Shown here: piece by piece, positions 7,016-15,002 of the stretch
Numbering within the stretch: position 1 is the stretch's first letter
Layout of the letters: the number at the start of each line of letters is the position of its first letter
Source: DATADD01 sp046262355
GTDB taxonomy: Bacteria > Actinomycetota > CADDZG01 > WHSQ01
Direction of reading: 5' to 3'
Assembly (NCBI GenBank): GCA_046262355.1
Contig: JBHEMX010000032.1
Coordinates: 1-18,643, forward strand
DNA: 18,643 bases
Notes under the pieces: generated by a model
What the model saw: only the letters and a program-made list of their open reading frames with translations
The model's database searches: none
What the model was told of the DNA's origin: nothing
Position numbers and translations under genes: made by a program

Positions 7016-7624
7016 TTAGACAGGGCTCCATGTTCCACAGCCGGAACTCTCGAACGCAGTATCAGTGGGGGCTATCTCAACCGTTTGGGCTCCACCCCCG
7101 ACGTGGTTCGCAACGATGTCGTCCAGGCTGCCGCCAAGGGCCTTCAGTCTCGCCCAGTAGCACGTCTCCGTCCCATATGCTCGGTAGGTTCCCGGAGCCA
7201 CATCCTGGCCGACGATAAGCGTCCCTTCTCCAAACGTCACCGGTTCTGGTGCCTCGGGCTGCTGAGCGACAGCCTCCTCGCGTCGGTCTAGCTCTTCCTT
7301 ACGCTCATCGAGCAGGTTTTCTTGCGCCGCAATCTTGGTTGCCCGGTTGTCTAGCCTCTTGGCACGAGCATCTAGCTTGCTCCTGCGCAGGTTCGTCGCG
7401 GAAGCCGAGGTGCCGCTTCCGTCCCTTTCTGGCTCTTCGAGGGACCCTGCGCCGCCTATGCCGAGACCGATGACCAAGGCAGCGACTGCCGTTAGGTACG
7501 CATGACGCTCAATCCAGCTTCGATGCGTGTATGTCGGTGGGGGCGGCGGCGCGAGGGCTGCGCTTGGTTGGGTCGCGGGGGGTTTGCATGGTTCACGCCG
7601 CGCCCATACATCCTCCGCCTCCAA
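7016..7624 (-). CDS. Membrane-anchored coiled-coil protein with C-terminal beta domain
   Basis: This 202-residue protein of unknown function has a clear layout. Residues 1-38 are a Pro-rich cytoplasmic tail ('SAALAPPPPPTYTH'), 42-60 a single membrane helix ('AYLTAVAALVIGLGIGGAG'), 78-120 a charged coiled coil ('LDARAKRLDNRATKIAAQEN', 'LLDERKEELDRREEAVAQQ'), and 132-202 a compact domain 'GTLIVGQDVAPGTYRAYG...CYWARL...FESSGCGTW'. This last module is common at the C-terminus of actinobacterial exported proteins. C155 and C196 could form a disulfide outside the membrane. The start is the TTG at 7624, preceded by GGGAGG with a short 4-base spacer; there is no in-frame ATG upstream. The domain supports an actinobacterial host. 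Confidence 0.72.
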   Translation of the reverse strand: MEAEDVWARREPCKPPATQPSAALAPPPPPTYTHRSWIERHAYLTAVAALVIGLGIGGAGSLEEPERDGSGTSASATNLRRSKLDARAKRLDNRATKIAAQENLLDERKEELDRREEAVAQQPEAPEPVTFGEGTLIVGQDVAPGTYRAYGTETCYWARLKALGGSLDDIVANHVGGGAQTVEIAPTDTAFESSGCGTWSPV

Positions 7625-7736
7625 GGTTCCTCCCCTTCGCCCCTACTCCCTACCTTATCCGGCCACCCGCGGAAGTCCAGAGGACCCCTCCCCGAGCAGC
7701 CAAGGGGCCACATAGTGGGAGATATGTGAGAAGCCG

Positions 7737-7905
7737 TGCCGACACCATTCTCGATCCGCTCGGAAACGTGCCCGTGTTCCTCTCGCTCACCGGCTCCTAC
7801 GAGCCGCGCCGTCGGATTCGCGCCGCGTATCTTGCGGTCGGCGTTGCGACCGTAGTCGTGCTGCTGTTCGCGCTGTTCGGACAGCTGTTGCTGCAATACC
7901 TAACC
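7737..7905 (+). pseudogene. MarC-family integral membrane protein, internal fragment
   Basis: The plus strand encodes 'ILDPLGNVPVFLSLTGSY', then 'EPRRRIRAAYLAVGVATVVV' and 'LLFALFGQLLLQYLTVI'. 'DPLGNVP.FL.LT' is the hallmark of the first loop and helix of MarC/UPF0056 proteins, multi-helix membrane proteins of uncertain function and about 200 residues. Only about 55 residues remain. The N-terminal helix before 'DPLGN' is absent, and the homology ends where the opposing 797-residue gene begins at 7900. The frame stays open into that gene's antisense strand, but those residues are not MarC-like. Confidence 0.7.
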
Positions 7906-10293
7906 GTAATCCCGTCCGCCGTCGAAGTCGCGGCCCTGCGCCTCGAGCACGGCGGCCTCGTAGGGGGCGCGCTCGCTTTCCCACTGGCCGACCGGAGCGC
8001 GCGCCTCCTCCCTCTCGACCGCGCCCCACAGCGTGCCGGCGCGCTCCGCACGCCCGGTGTGAGCGGCGACGCGCGCGAGCACCGCCAGGCAGATGAGGAG
8101 GAACTGACGCTCGCCGACGGCGAGGGCCTCGGGGAGCGCCTCTCGCGCCCACCGTTCCGCGTCCTCGAGTCTTTCGAGCTCGAGCAGGCTTTCGGCGCCG
8201 AGGGCGAGCGACACGGCCGTCCACCACGAGAAGCCGATCTCCTCGGAGAGAGCGATGCTGGTACGCAACAGCTCGAGCCCCCGGTCGTGATTCCCTTCGA
8301 AAAGGTCGATCTCTCCTAGCGTCCCGAGTATCACCACCTCGCCCTTGCGGAAGCCGACGCGGCGCACGATCTCGGCGCTCTCCTCGGCGAGCGACCGGGC
8401 GGTCACGGTGTCGTCGCGAGCGAGCTCGGAGTTGGCGAGCCGCCACAGAAGGATGGCCACGCCGAGCTCGTCCCCCAGCTGCCGGTAAATGGCCAGGCTC
8501 TCCTCGTACAGGCGCGTGCCTTCTTCGAAGCGGCCGGCGATGAACACCACTCCGCCCCACACTCGAAGGGCCCGGGCCCGCAGGTCGGCGCGCAGCGGCG
8601 GGGCGCGCCCCAGCAGCAATTCGAACCAGCGCGTCCCCCCGAACGGGCTCGCTGCCGTCCAGAAGTTCTCCAGGGCGATGGCGAGTCGCAGCCCGAGCTC
8701 CACGTGACCGGCGGTATGGGACCATTCGAGCGCTGCTCGCACGTTGGCGGCCTCGGGTCTCACGAGGTCGGGCCGCTGCGGCCCCTCCGCCTCGTCCGTG
8801 AGGTTGGCCGACTCGGCCCGCGCGATCAAGAACTGGATGAGCCGGAGACGGGTGGGCTCGCCCTCGCCCGACCCCTCGAGGTGCTCGAGCGCGAACTCGT
8901 GGATCGTCTCGAGCAGACCGAGGCGCCCCGAGCTCCAGCGGCGGACGAGGCTGTGCTCGACGAGGGACTGCAGGCTGTCCAGCGTTGCTCCCGCGACCTC
9001 CTCCGCTCCGGCCGCGTCGAAGCTCCCTGCGAAGACGGCCAGGCGCCGTAACAGCAGCCGATCGTCGTCGTCGAGCAGCTCGTAGCTCCACTCGATCGTG
9101 GCGCGCAGCGTCCGCTGACGCTCGGGTGCGTCGCGCCGGCCGCCCGTCAGCACGGGCAGGCGCTGCTCCAACCGGTCGAGCAGGGCGTCCGGAGGAAGGA
9201 TCGCCGTGCGCGCGGCGGCCAGCTCGACGGCCAGGGGGAGGCAATCGACGCGGCGGCAGATCTCGACGACCGCCTCCTCGGGCTCGGCCACGGCGGCGCG
9301 CTCCCGGAACAGCGAGACCGCGTCGGCGGCCGCGAGGGGCTCGACCTGGTACTCGCGCTCACCCTCGATCCGCAGGAGGGCGCGGCTCGTGACCACCAGG
9401 TGAAGATTCGGACAGCTACCGAGAAGCTCCGAGAGCCGGGGCGCGACGTCGAGCACCTGCTCGAGGTTGTCGAGCAGAAGCAGCACGCGGCGCTCGTCGA
9501 TGTGCGCCGCCAGATCGCCGTGCGCGCCGAGCGCCGAGCCTATCGTCGACCAGACCAGCTCGGGCTCGGTGACGGGCGCGAGCGACACCCAGTAGACGCC
9601 GTCCGTGAACGTCTCCACGAGCTCCGCCGCGACTTGAAGGGTGAGGCGCGTCTTGCCCGAGCCGCCGGCGCCGGTGACCACCACGAGCCGCGCCTCTGAA
9701 ACGAGCCCGACGAGCTCCCCGAGCTCCCGGTCCCGCCCGAAGAGCGTGCTCGGCTGCGCCGGCAGGTTGGTCGCGTTGAGCGATCGGAGCGGGGGAAAGT
9801 GGTCGCGGCCGAGCTGGAACAGCTTTTCCGGCGTCCCCAGGTCCTTGAGCCGGTGAAGCCCCAGATCGACCAGCTCGGCGCCGCCGTCGAGCACCGTGCG
9901 CGTGGCCGCCGAGAGCACCACTTGGCCGCCATGGGCGGTGGAGCAGATGCGCGCCGCGCGGTGGACGTCGAGGCCCACGTAGCCCTCGTCGGTAACGACC
10001 GGTTCCCCGGTGTGCAGCGCCATGCGGACGCGGACCGGCCCCTCGGCGAGAGCCGCCTGTCCCTCACCGGACGCGGCCAGTGCTCTCGCCGCGTCGGGAA
10101 ACGCAACGAAGAAGGCGTCGCCCTGCGTATCCACCTCTACACCGCCGTGGCGCGCGAACGCCTCTCTCAGCAGCCGGCGGTGTTCCGCCACCGCGGTCGC
10201 GTAGCTCTCTGCCCCGAGCTCGTCCAGCAGGCGCGTCGAGCCCTCGACGTCGGTGAACAGGAAGGTGACGGTTCCGGTCGGGAGGTCGCGCAT
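7900..10293 (-). CDS. Cyclase-homology/STAND ATPase regulator, degenerate cyclase domain
   Basis: This intact 797-residue cytoplasmic protein has three parts. Residues 6-165 form a class III nucleotide cyclase homology domain: 'GTVTFLFTDVEGSTRLL' with metal Asp15 and 'DTQGDAFFVAF' with metal Asp59. The position of the adenine-selecting Lys holds Asp55, and the transition-state Asn holds His111 ('VGLDVHRAARI', Arg115 kept), so catalysis is doubtful. Residues 180-470 are an NB-ARC/STAND-type ATPase with Walker A 'GAGGSGKT' (208-215), Walker B 'VLLLLDNLEQV' and sensor 'VVTSRALL'. From about 480 onward are helical TPR-like repeats ('GRFEEGTRLYEESLAIYRQL'). No LuxR-type HTH is visible at the C-terminus. 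Such proteins are signal-responsive regulators by family. It lies 107 bases downstream of the CoA-transferase on the same strand and may be co-transcribed. No strong ribosome site precedes the ATG at 10293. Confidence 0.9.
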   Translation of the reverse strand: MRDLPTGTVTFLFTDVEGSTRLLDELGAESYATAVAEHRRLLREAFARHGGVEVDTQGDAFFVAFPDAARALAASGEGQAALAEGPVRVRMALHTGEPVVTDEGYVGLDVHRAARICSTAHGGQVVLSAATRTVLDGGAELVDLGLHRLKDLGTPEKLFQLGRDHFPPLRSLNATNLPAQPSTLFGRDRELGELVGLVSEARLVVVTGAGGSGKTRLTLQVAAELVETFTDGVYWVSLAPVTEPELVWSTIGSALGAHGDLAAHIDERRVLLLLDNLEQVLDVAPRLSELLGSCPNLHLVVTSRALLRIEGEREYQVEPLAAADAVSLFRERAAVAEPEEAVVEICRRVDCLPLAVELAAARTAILPPDALLDRLEQRLPVLTGGRRDAPERQRTLRATIEWSYELLDDDDRLLLRRLAVFAGSFDAAGAEEVAGATLDSLQSLVEHSLVRRWSSGRLGLLETIHEFALEHLEGSGEGEPTRLRLIQFLIARAESANLTDEAEGPQRPDLVRPEAANVRAALEWSHTAGHVELGLRLAIALENFWTAASPFGGTRWFELLLGRAPPLRADLRARALRVWGGVVFIAGRFEEGTRLYEESLAIYRQLGDELGVAILLWRLANSELARDDTVTARSLAEESAEIVRRVGFRKGEVVILGTLGEIDLFEGNHDRGLELLRTSIALSEEIGFSWWTAVSLALGAESLLELERLEDAERWAREALPEALAVGERQFLLICLAVLARVAAHTGRAERAGTLWGAVEREEARAPVGQWESERAPYEAAVLEAQGRDFDGGRDYG

Positions 10294-10400
10294 CTACGGC
10301 CAGACTCGCCGCTTCGTCCTCGCCGGACACGACTGGAGGTCGTTCGGATCGCGCCCGGAGCATCGGGTCCTCGAAACCGGCGACGCCCGCGCGCTTGAGC

Positions 10401-11573
10401 TCATAGGTCGCGCTCGGCCTCGGAGGCGCGGCGGGTTGATCGGTCGGTGCCGACGACACGCTTCAGGATCTCGTCGTTGTTCTCGCCCACCGCCGGCGCG
10501 GCGCGCAGCCTGACTCCCTCGGCCTTGAGCGGAGTGGTCGCGACGTGGTAGGTGCCCTCCGGCGCGTCGATGCGTTCGAGCAGTCCGCGTTCGACGACGT
10601 AAGGGGCGGTAAGTGCGGCGATGGCGCCGTTCACGGGGGCGTGCGGGACGTCGGCGCGCCGCAGCCGTTCGAGGGCCTGCGCGGCGGTGAGCTCGGCGAC
10701 CTTTGCCGCGACCTCGGCGTCGACCTCGGCGCGCGCCAGAGCCCTCCCGACGTTGGTGGAGAGGTCCCGGCGCGCCGCGAGCCCGTCTAATCCCAGAGCG
10801 CCGCACAGCGCGAGCCAGAACTTGTCGCTCAGAGCCGCGATGACGACCCATCCGTCCTGCGTCGCGTAGGCGCCGTAGGGACAGGCATTGTGGTGCCCGG
10901 AGCCCACCGGGCCGGGATCGACCTCAACGCCGAGCGCAGTCGTGCCCACGTAGGCGAGCAACGGCAGCGTGGCATCGAGCATGGGGATCTCGACGTGGCG
11001 TCCGGCGCCGTCGCGCTCCCGTGCGAACAGAGCTCCGAGCGTTGCCGCCACCGCCCACATGCCGGCGGAGAGGTCGCTGATCGGCACTCCGGCGCGCATC
11101 GGGGGCCGGCCCACCTCCCCCGTGACCGACATGATGCCCGCCTCCGCCTGGATGGTGAGATCGAAAGCGCCCTCGTCGGAGCGGTTGGTGCCGCGCGCGT
11201 AGCTCGTTACGCTTGTGATAACCAGCCGTGGGTGCCGTTCGAGGAGACCCTTGGGATCGAGTCCCAGAGCCGTGGCGGTGGAGGCGCGGAAGTTCTCGAT
11301 CACGACGTCGGCTGTGGCGAGCAGGTCGTTGAGGACGCGCATGTCCTCTGCCCCGTCGAGGTCCAGCCAGATCGCTTTCTTGCCGGAGTTGAGGCTCGAG
11401 TAATAGAGGGAGCGCTCGCCCCAGTGCGGCCCTATCGCGCGCGCAGGATCCCCTTGGCCGTATTCGACTTTGATGACTTCGGCTCCCATCTCCGCGAGCA
11501 CGCGCCCGGTGAACGGCGCGGCGAGCACGCGCGACAGATCGATCACTCGTATGCCGTCGAGCAGCGGTCTCAC
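10401..11573 (-). CDS. CaiB/BaiF (class III) CoA-transferase
   Basis: This 390-residue protein belongs to the family III CoA-transferases, which move CoA from an acyl-CoA donor to a free carboxylate through a covalent aspartyl intermediate. Landmarks are 'LLDGIRVIDLSRVLAAPFTG', 'LAEMGAEVIKVE', 'SGKKAIWLDL', 'VVIENFR', and 'RAGVPISDLSAGMWA', in which Asp167 aligns with the catalytic Asp of formyl-CoA transferase. The C-terminal half has 'CPYGAYATQDGWVVIAALSD' and 'VPHAPVN'. Length is normal for the family. Its ATG at 11573 overlaps the TGA of the MmgE/PrpD gene by 4 bases (ATGA), showing translational coupling. The acid substrate is not predictable. By context it would activate whatever the divergent transporter imports. 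The catalytic residue and frame are intact. Confidence 0.92.
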   Translation of the reverse strand: MRPLLDGIRVIDLSRVLAAPFTGRVLAEMGAEVIKVEYGQGDPARAIGPHWGERSLYYSSLNSGKKAIWLDLDGAEDMRVLNDLLATADVVIENFRASTATALGLDPKGLLERHPRLVITSVTSYARGTNRSDEGAFDLTIQAEAGIMSVTGEVGRPPMRAGVPISDLSAGMWAVAATLGALFARERDGAGRHVEIPMLDATLPLLAYVGTTALGVEVDPGPVGSGHHNACPYGAYATQDGWVVIAALSDKFWLALCGALGLDGLAARRDLSTNVGRALARAEVDAEVAAKVAELTAAQALERLRRADVPHAPVNGAIAALTAPYVVERGLLERIDAPEGTYHVATTPLKAEGVRLRAAPAVGENNDEILKRVVGTDRSTRRASEAERDL

Positions 11574-12697
11574 AGGCGCGCGGCCTCGACCAGGATCTTG
11601 GCGGGCCGGTCCATCTCGTCCACGACTCCGTCGAGCTCGGCCCCGGCCAGGCTGTGGACCTTGCGCTGCAGCTGGTTCTCGGTCATGGGACGCTGCGGCG
11701 AGCCCAGGGCGGCGGCTACCCGCCGGGAGAAGCCTTCGGGAGTCTCCAGAACCGCCTCCGATTCACCGACGTCGGCATCGGTGGCTACCGTGATGTTGCG
11801 CGCGAGAGCGCGGACATCCTCTCGCGCCGAAGTGAAGTCGTCCACTGACGGCGGCCCGTGCAGCAGCGTCAGCGCGACGGTGTAGGGGATCGAGAACTTC
11901 GCCTCGAGCCCGGAGCCGACGTCGTCGTACGGTGCGGCGCGCCGCGACACGGGATGCACCACCACGCGCGCCCGTTGAGGAACTGCTCCCGCCCTGCGGG
12001 CCTCGTCGGCCGCCTCGATCGCGGCATGCGTCTGGAGGCAGCAGGGGTAGGCCTTGATCCAGTTGTCGGCGATCGACGGCGACTCCCCGGGGTCGTCCCA
12101 CCGCCCTTCGTAGGCGGACTCGAAGCCACTTCGTACCGACGTGGGAACGCGCGCCCCCGCGGCGGCGAGGCGGGCCGCGGTGAGCCCGGTGGCCGCGGCC
12201 AGGCCGACCTGGAGCGCTTTACCGTCGGAGCCGAACGCGGCCAGCAGTCCGCCGGCGCGCAGGAGCGCAAGAGAGGTCGCCACTCGGGTGGCGCGCTCGT
12301 CGAGACCCAGGACGCTACCGGCGGCGGCCGCGGCTCCGACCGCGCCACACACCGCCGTGGGGTGCCACCCTCGCGCGTAGAGGGCGGGGTGACTGGCGGA
12401 CGCGAGCGCGGCCATTGTCTCCACTCCCACCGCGTAGCCGGCGAGGACGTCGGCGATGGAGGCGCCGGAGTCGGCTCCCAGGATGCAGGCGACGGGAGCG
12501 ATAGGGGCGCTCAGATGGCACAGCCCGGGGACATAGGTGTCGTCGTAGTCGAGCACGTGGCCCGCCGCGCCGGCGGCCACAACTCGTCCCGAGGCATCTT
12601 CGGAGGCCCGGCGTGCTGCCGCCGCGGCGGGTTCGCGGCGCCCTCGGCGCGCACAGGCGAGCCAGTCGGTGAGGGCAACGGAGTAGCGCGGGTCCAC
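11570..12697 (-). CDS. MmgE/PrpD family protein
   Basis: This 375-residue protein matches the MmgE/PrpD family, which includes 2-methylcitrate dehydratase, cis-aconitate decarboxylase and related enzymes acting on small tri- and dicarboxylates. Conserved segments are 'AGHVLDYDDTY', 'HLSAPIAPVACILGA', 'ARGWHPTAVCGAVGAAAAAG', 'DNWIKAYPCCLQTHAAIEAA' and 'KFSIPYTVALTLLHGPPSVD'. Typical members are about 450 residues; this one begins close to the 'LDYDD' motif, so 40-60 N-terminal residues common in the family are absent. The GTG at 12697 is the only start that fits and lacks a clear ribosome site, so leaderless translation is possible. It is the first gene of the minus-strand operon with the CoA-transferase. 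It could be a dehydratase, isomerase or decarboxylase; the sequence does not settle which. Confidence 0.88.
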   Translation of the reverse strand: MDPRYSVALTDWLACARRGRREPAAAAARRASEDASGRVVAAGAAGHVLDYDDTYVPGLCHLSAPIAPVACILGADSGASIADVLAGYAVGVETMAALASASHPALYARGWHPTAVCGAVGAAAAAGSVLGLDERATRVATSLALLRAGGLLAAFGSDGKALQVGLAAATGLTAARLAAAGARVPTSVRSGFESAYEGRWDDPGESPSIADNWIKAYPCCLQTHAAIEAADEARRAGAVPQRARVVVHPVSRRAAPYDDVGSGLEAKFSIPYTVALTLLHGPPSVDDFTSAREDVRALARNITVATDADVGESEAVLETPEGFSRRVAAALGSPQRPMTENQLQRKVHSLAGAELDGVVDEMDRPAKILVEAARL

Positions 12698-12874
12698 GCC
12701 GTCACGCTACGCCGAGATAGGCCCTGCAGAGACACGCGGTGGACTCTGCGGCCCATGTCCGTGACTTCGCCCTCAGGGCGTTCCGGCGTGCTCTCGAGTA
12801 ACGGGGTTAGGATCAAGAGGCTTTCTGTAAGGCTCGCGCGGAAGGTCGGGGTCAGACCCAAGGGGGGAACGCTC
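12698..12874. promoter_or_regulatory. Divergent promoter region with inverted repeat
   Basis: These 177 bases separate the divergent PrpD/CoA-transferase operon and the transporter operon, so both promoters must lie here. An interrupted inverted repeat, GCAGAG (12726-12731) and CTCTGC (12744-12749) with a 12-base spacer, lies 29 bases upstream of the PrpD start and could be a regulator site. A smaller GGGTC-A-GACCC repeat lies near 12849-12859. TAGGAT at 12808-12813 is a possible -10 for the transporter, without a clear -35. The placement suggests joint control, which is inference. Confidence 0.4.
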
Positions 12875-14107
12875 ATGAGCCGTCGCTGGGTCATCGCCGT
12901 CCTTTGTGGGCTCGCGCTGGTAGGTGCGTCGTGCAAGGGGAGCGGCTCCGCCTCCGGGGGAACGGAGGGGGGGACGCTCACCTTCGGTGCCGCCCTCTCC
13001 TTAACGGGAGAGCTCAACCGCGAGGGAATCCTCACCAAGGAGGGCTACGAGTACTGCAAGCAGGTTATCAACGAGAAGGGTGGCGTCAAGGCCGGCGACA
13101 AGACCTACAAGATCGATATCACCTACCAGGACGACCAGTCCGAGCCGGACGTCGCCGCGCAGCTCGTCGACAAGTTCAACGACGACGGGATCAGCTTCAT
13201 CCTGGGACCCTACGGCTCCTCCTCTACGGAGGCGGCCGCGGCGGTCACCGAGCGCAACCAGCAGCTGATGGTCAGCAGCGCCGGCGCCGACGATGCGATC
13301 TACGCGAAGGGCTATCAGTACATCTTCGGCGTGCTCTCTCCTGCGAGCGAATACCTTGCCACGATCGTCAAGGCGGTGGCCGACATCGCCGAACCCAAGC
13401 CGCAAACCGTTGCCGTGTTGTCCGCCGACGATGGTTTTTCCAAGACCGCGGCCAAGGGGGGCGCGGCGGAGGCCGAAAAGCAAGGCATGACGGTAGTGGG
13501 CACGGAGTACTTCCCCGAGGGGGCGACCGACGTATCGTCGTCGCTGACCAAGATCAACCCGGAGGATCCCGACCTCATCCTCGGATCCGTGCACCTGGAA
13601 GAGGGCGTCGCCATCATCAAGCAGAGCGCCGAGCTCGGCATCGAGCCGAGCGGAGGCTTCGGGGAGACGGTCGCGCCGCCCACCCCCGACTTCGCAGAGA
13701 CGCTCGGCAAGAACGCCGATTACACGCTGGGCTCGTCACAGTGGACCGTGGAGACCGAGGGTGAGGACAAGTTCTTCGGTACGGCCGAGGACTATGCCAC
13801 GGGCTTCCAGCAGGCGGTGGGCCACGAGCCCGAGTACCACAACGCCGAGGCGACCGCAGCCTGTCTCGCGATGGTGCTTGCCATCGAGGACGCGGGGTCG
13901 ACGAATCCCACGGAGGTGCGCGACGCCATGGCCGGACTCGATACGCAGTCCTTCTTCGGGCCCATCCGCTTCGACGAGGAGGGCAAGAACGTTTACAAGC
14001 CGATGCAGGTGATCCAGATCCAAAAGGGGAAAGTCGTAACGGTGTGGCCGCAGAGCGAGGGCACGAAACCGCTGCAGTGGCCCGCGCCGAGCTTCGAACA
14101 GCGCTGA
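12875..14107 (+). CDS. Liv-type ABC transporter substrate-binding lipoprotein
   Basis: This 410-residue extracytoplasmic solute-binding protein is of the branched-chain amino acid/amide type (Peripla_BP_6, LivK-like). It starts 'MSRRWVIAVLCGLALVGASC', a lipoprotein signal with Cys20 as the likely lipidated residue, then a Gly/Ser linker. The mature domain opens 'LTFGAALSLTGELNREGI', followed by 'GYEYCKQVINEKGGVKAG', 'ILGPYGSSSTEAAAAVTERN' and 'NAEATAACLAMVLAIEDAG', all typical of the family. The frame is open about 1 kb upstream, but the ATG at 12875 is clearly right: it has a GGGGGGA ribosome site 7 bases ahead and begins the signal peptide. It is the first gene of the transporter operon. 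The family binds many solutes (Leu/Ile/Val, amides, urea, aromatic and short acids), so specificity is unknown. Confidence 0.93.
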   Translation: MSRRWVIAVLCGLALVGASCKGSGSASGGTEGGTLTFGAALSLTGELNREGILTKEGYEYCKQVINEKGGVKAGDKTYKIDITYQDDQSEPDVAAQLVDKFNDDGISFILGPYGSSSTEAAAAVTERNQQLMVSSAGADDAIYAKGYQYIFGVLSPASEYLATIVKAVADIAEPKPQTVAVLSADDGFSKTAAKGGAAEAEKQGMTVVGTEYFPEGATDVSSSLTKINPEDPDLILGSVHLEEGVAIIKQSAELGIEPSGGFGETVAPPTPDFAETLGKNADYTLGSSQWTVETEGEDKFFGTAEDYATGFQQAVGHEPEYHNAEATAACLAMVLAIEDAGSTNPTEVRDAMAGLDTQSFFGPIRFDEEGKNVYKPMQVIQIQKGKVVTVWPQSEGTKPLQWPAPSFEQR

Positions 14108-14117
14108 GGCTCCCAGG

Positions 14118-15002
14118 GTGGAGCAGTTCCTCCAGGCATCGCTCTACGGCTTGTTGCAAGGAGGCGTCTACGCCCTCATAGCGATCGGGTTCTCTCTCGT
14201 TTGGGGCGTCATGAACATCGTCAACATCGCTCACGGCGCGTTCGTTGTGGTTGGCGCGTATGTGGCATGGCAGCTCAACACGAAGCTCGGGATCGACCCG
14301 CTCCTGGGGATGTTCGTCGCCGCCGCGGTCCTATTCATGGTCGGCTACGCCCTGCAGCGCTTGCTCATCAATCTCGTCGTCAATGCCCCCATCTGGATGA
14401 CTTTGCTGCTGACCTTCGGCCTCGAGCTGCTCATTGTCAATGGACTGATCCTGATCTATTCGGGCAACTTCCGCTCGATCGAAACGTCGTATGCGGCGGA
14501 GGGCTTGAGCCTCGGTGATGTGAGGATTCCTTATGGTCGCCTCCTGGGCTTCTTGCTGGCCATTGCGCTCACGGCGGCGCTGGTTGCGTTCATGAATCGA
14601 ACGAAGACCGGTCAGGCCATAAAGGCGACCGGTATGGATCGGGCTACGGCGCGCCTCATGGGCATCAATGCACGGCACATATACGCGCTCACGTTCGCGA
14701 TCGCCGCCGCACTTGCCGGAGCCGCCGGCACGGTCGTCGGTGTCGTCGGAACATTCTCCCCGGTCGGCGCCGGCACCTTCACCCTTCGCAGTTTCGTGAT
14801 CTCGGTGCTCGGCGGGCTGGGCAACATGTGGGGCGCCCTCGCCGGCGGTGTCGTGCTCGGGGTTGCCGAGGCCTGGGGCGGCCAGTACCTGTCCACAACG
14901 CTCGTCAACGCAATCGCATTCGCGGTCCTCGTGGTGGTGCTGATCGTCAGGCCGAGCGGACTTCTCGGGCACCCCTTCTACGAGGCGCGGGCGGAAGCCT
15001 AG
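14118..15002 (+). CDS. livH: Liv-type ABC transporter permease (LivH-like)
   Basis: This inner-membrane permease of 294 residues has about eight hydrophobic helices. It shows LivH-family landmarks: 'GLLQGGVYALIAIGFSLVWG', 'MNIVNIAHGAFVVVGAYVAW', 'TGQAIKATGMDRATARLMGI' in the cytoplasmic loop that contacts the ATPases, and 'RSFVISVLGGLGNMWGALAG' near the end, closing with 'VLIVRPSGLLG'. The GTG at 14118 lies 10 bases after the binding-protein stop. The stop overlaps the next GTG by one base at 15002. With the neighbouring permease it would form the membrane channel. Confidence 0.92.
   Translation: MEQFLQASLYGLLQGGVYALIAIGFSLVWGVMNIVNIAHGAFVVVGAYVAWQLNTKLGIDPLLGMFVAAAVLFMVGYALQRLLINLVVNAPIWMTLLLTFGLELLIVNGLILIYSGNFRSIETSYAAEGLSLGDVRIPYGRLLGFLLAIALTAALVAFMNRTKTGQAIKATGMDRATARLMGINARHIYALTFAIAAALAGAAGTVVGVVGTFSPVGAGTFTLRSFVISVLGGLGNMWGALAGGVVLGVAEAWGGQYLSTTLVNAIAFAVLVVVLIVRPSGLLGHPFYEARAEA

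Noticed and set aside
7787..9244. A 485-residue minus-strand open frame
   Set aside because: It overlaps the intact 797-residue ATPase gene in another frame and is a low-complexity Arg/Ala/Gly/Pro shadow of high-GC coding.
7900..10293. LuxR-family (LAL-type) transcription activator call
   Set aside because: The ATPase and repeats resemble LAL regulators, but no C-terminal helix-turn-helix is present; the protein ends soon after the helical repeats.
11858..14107. A 749-residue open frame that includes the substrate-binding protein
   Set aside because: The first 339 residues are antisense to the MmgE/PrpD gene and Arg/Gly-rich. A ribosome site and lipoprotein signal fix the true start at 12875.
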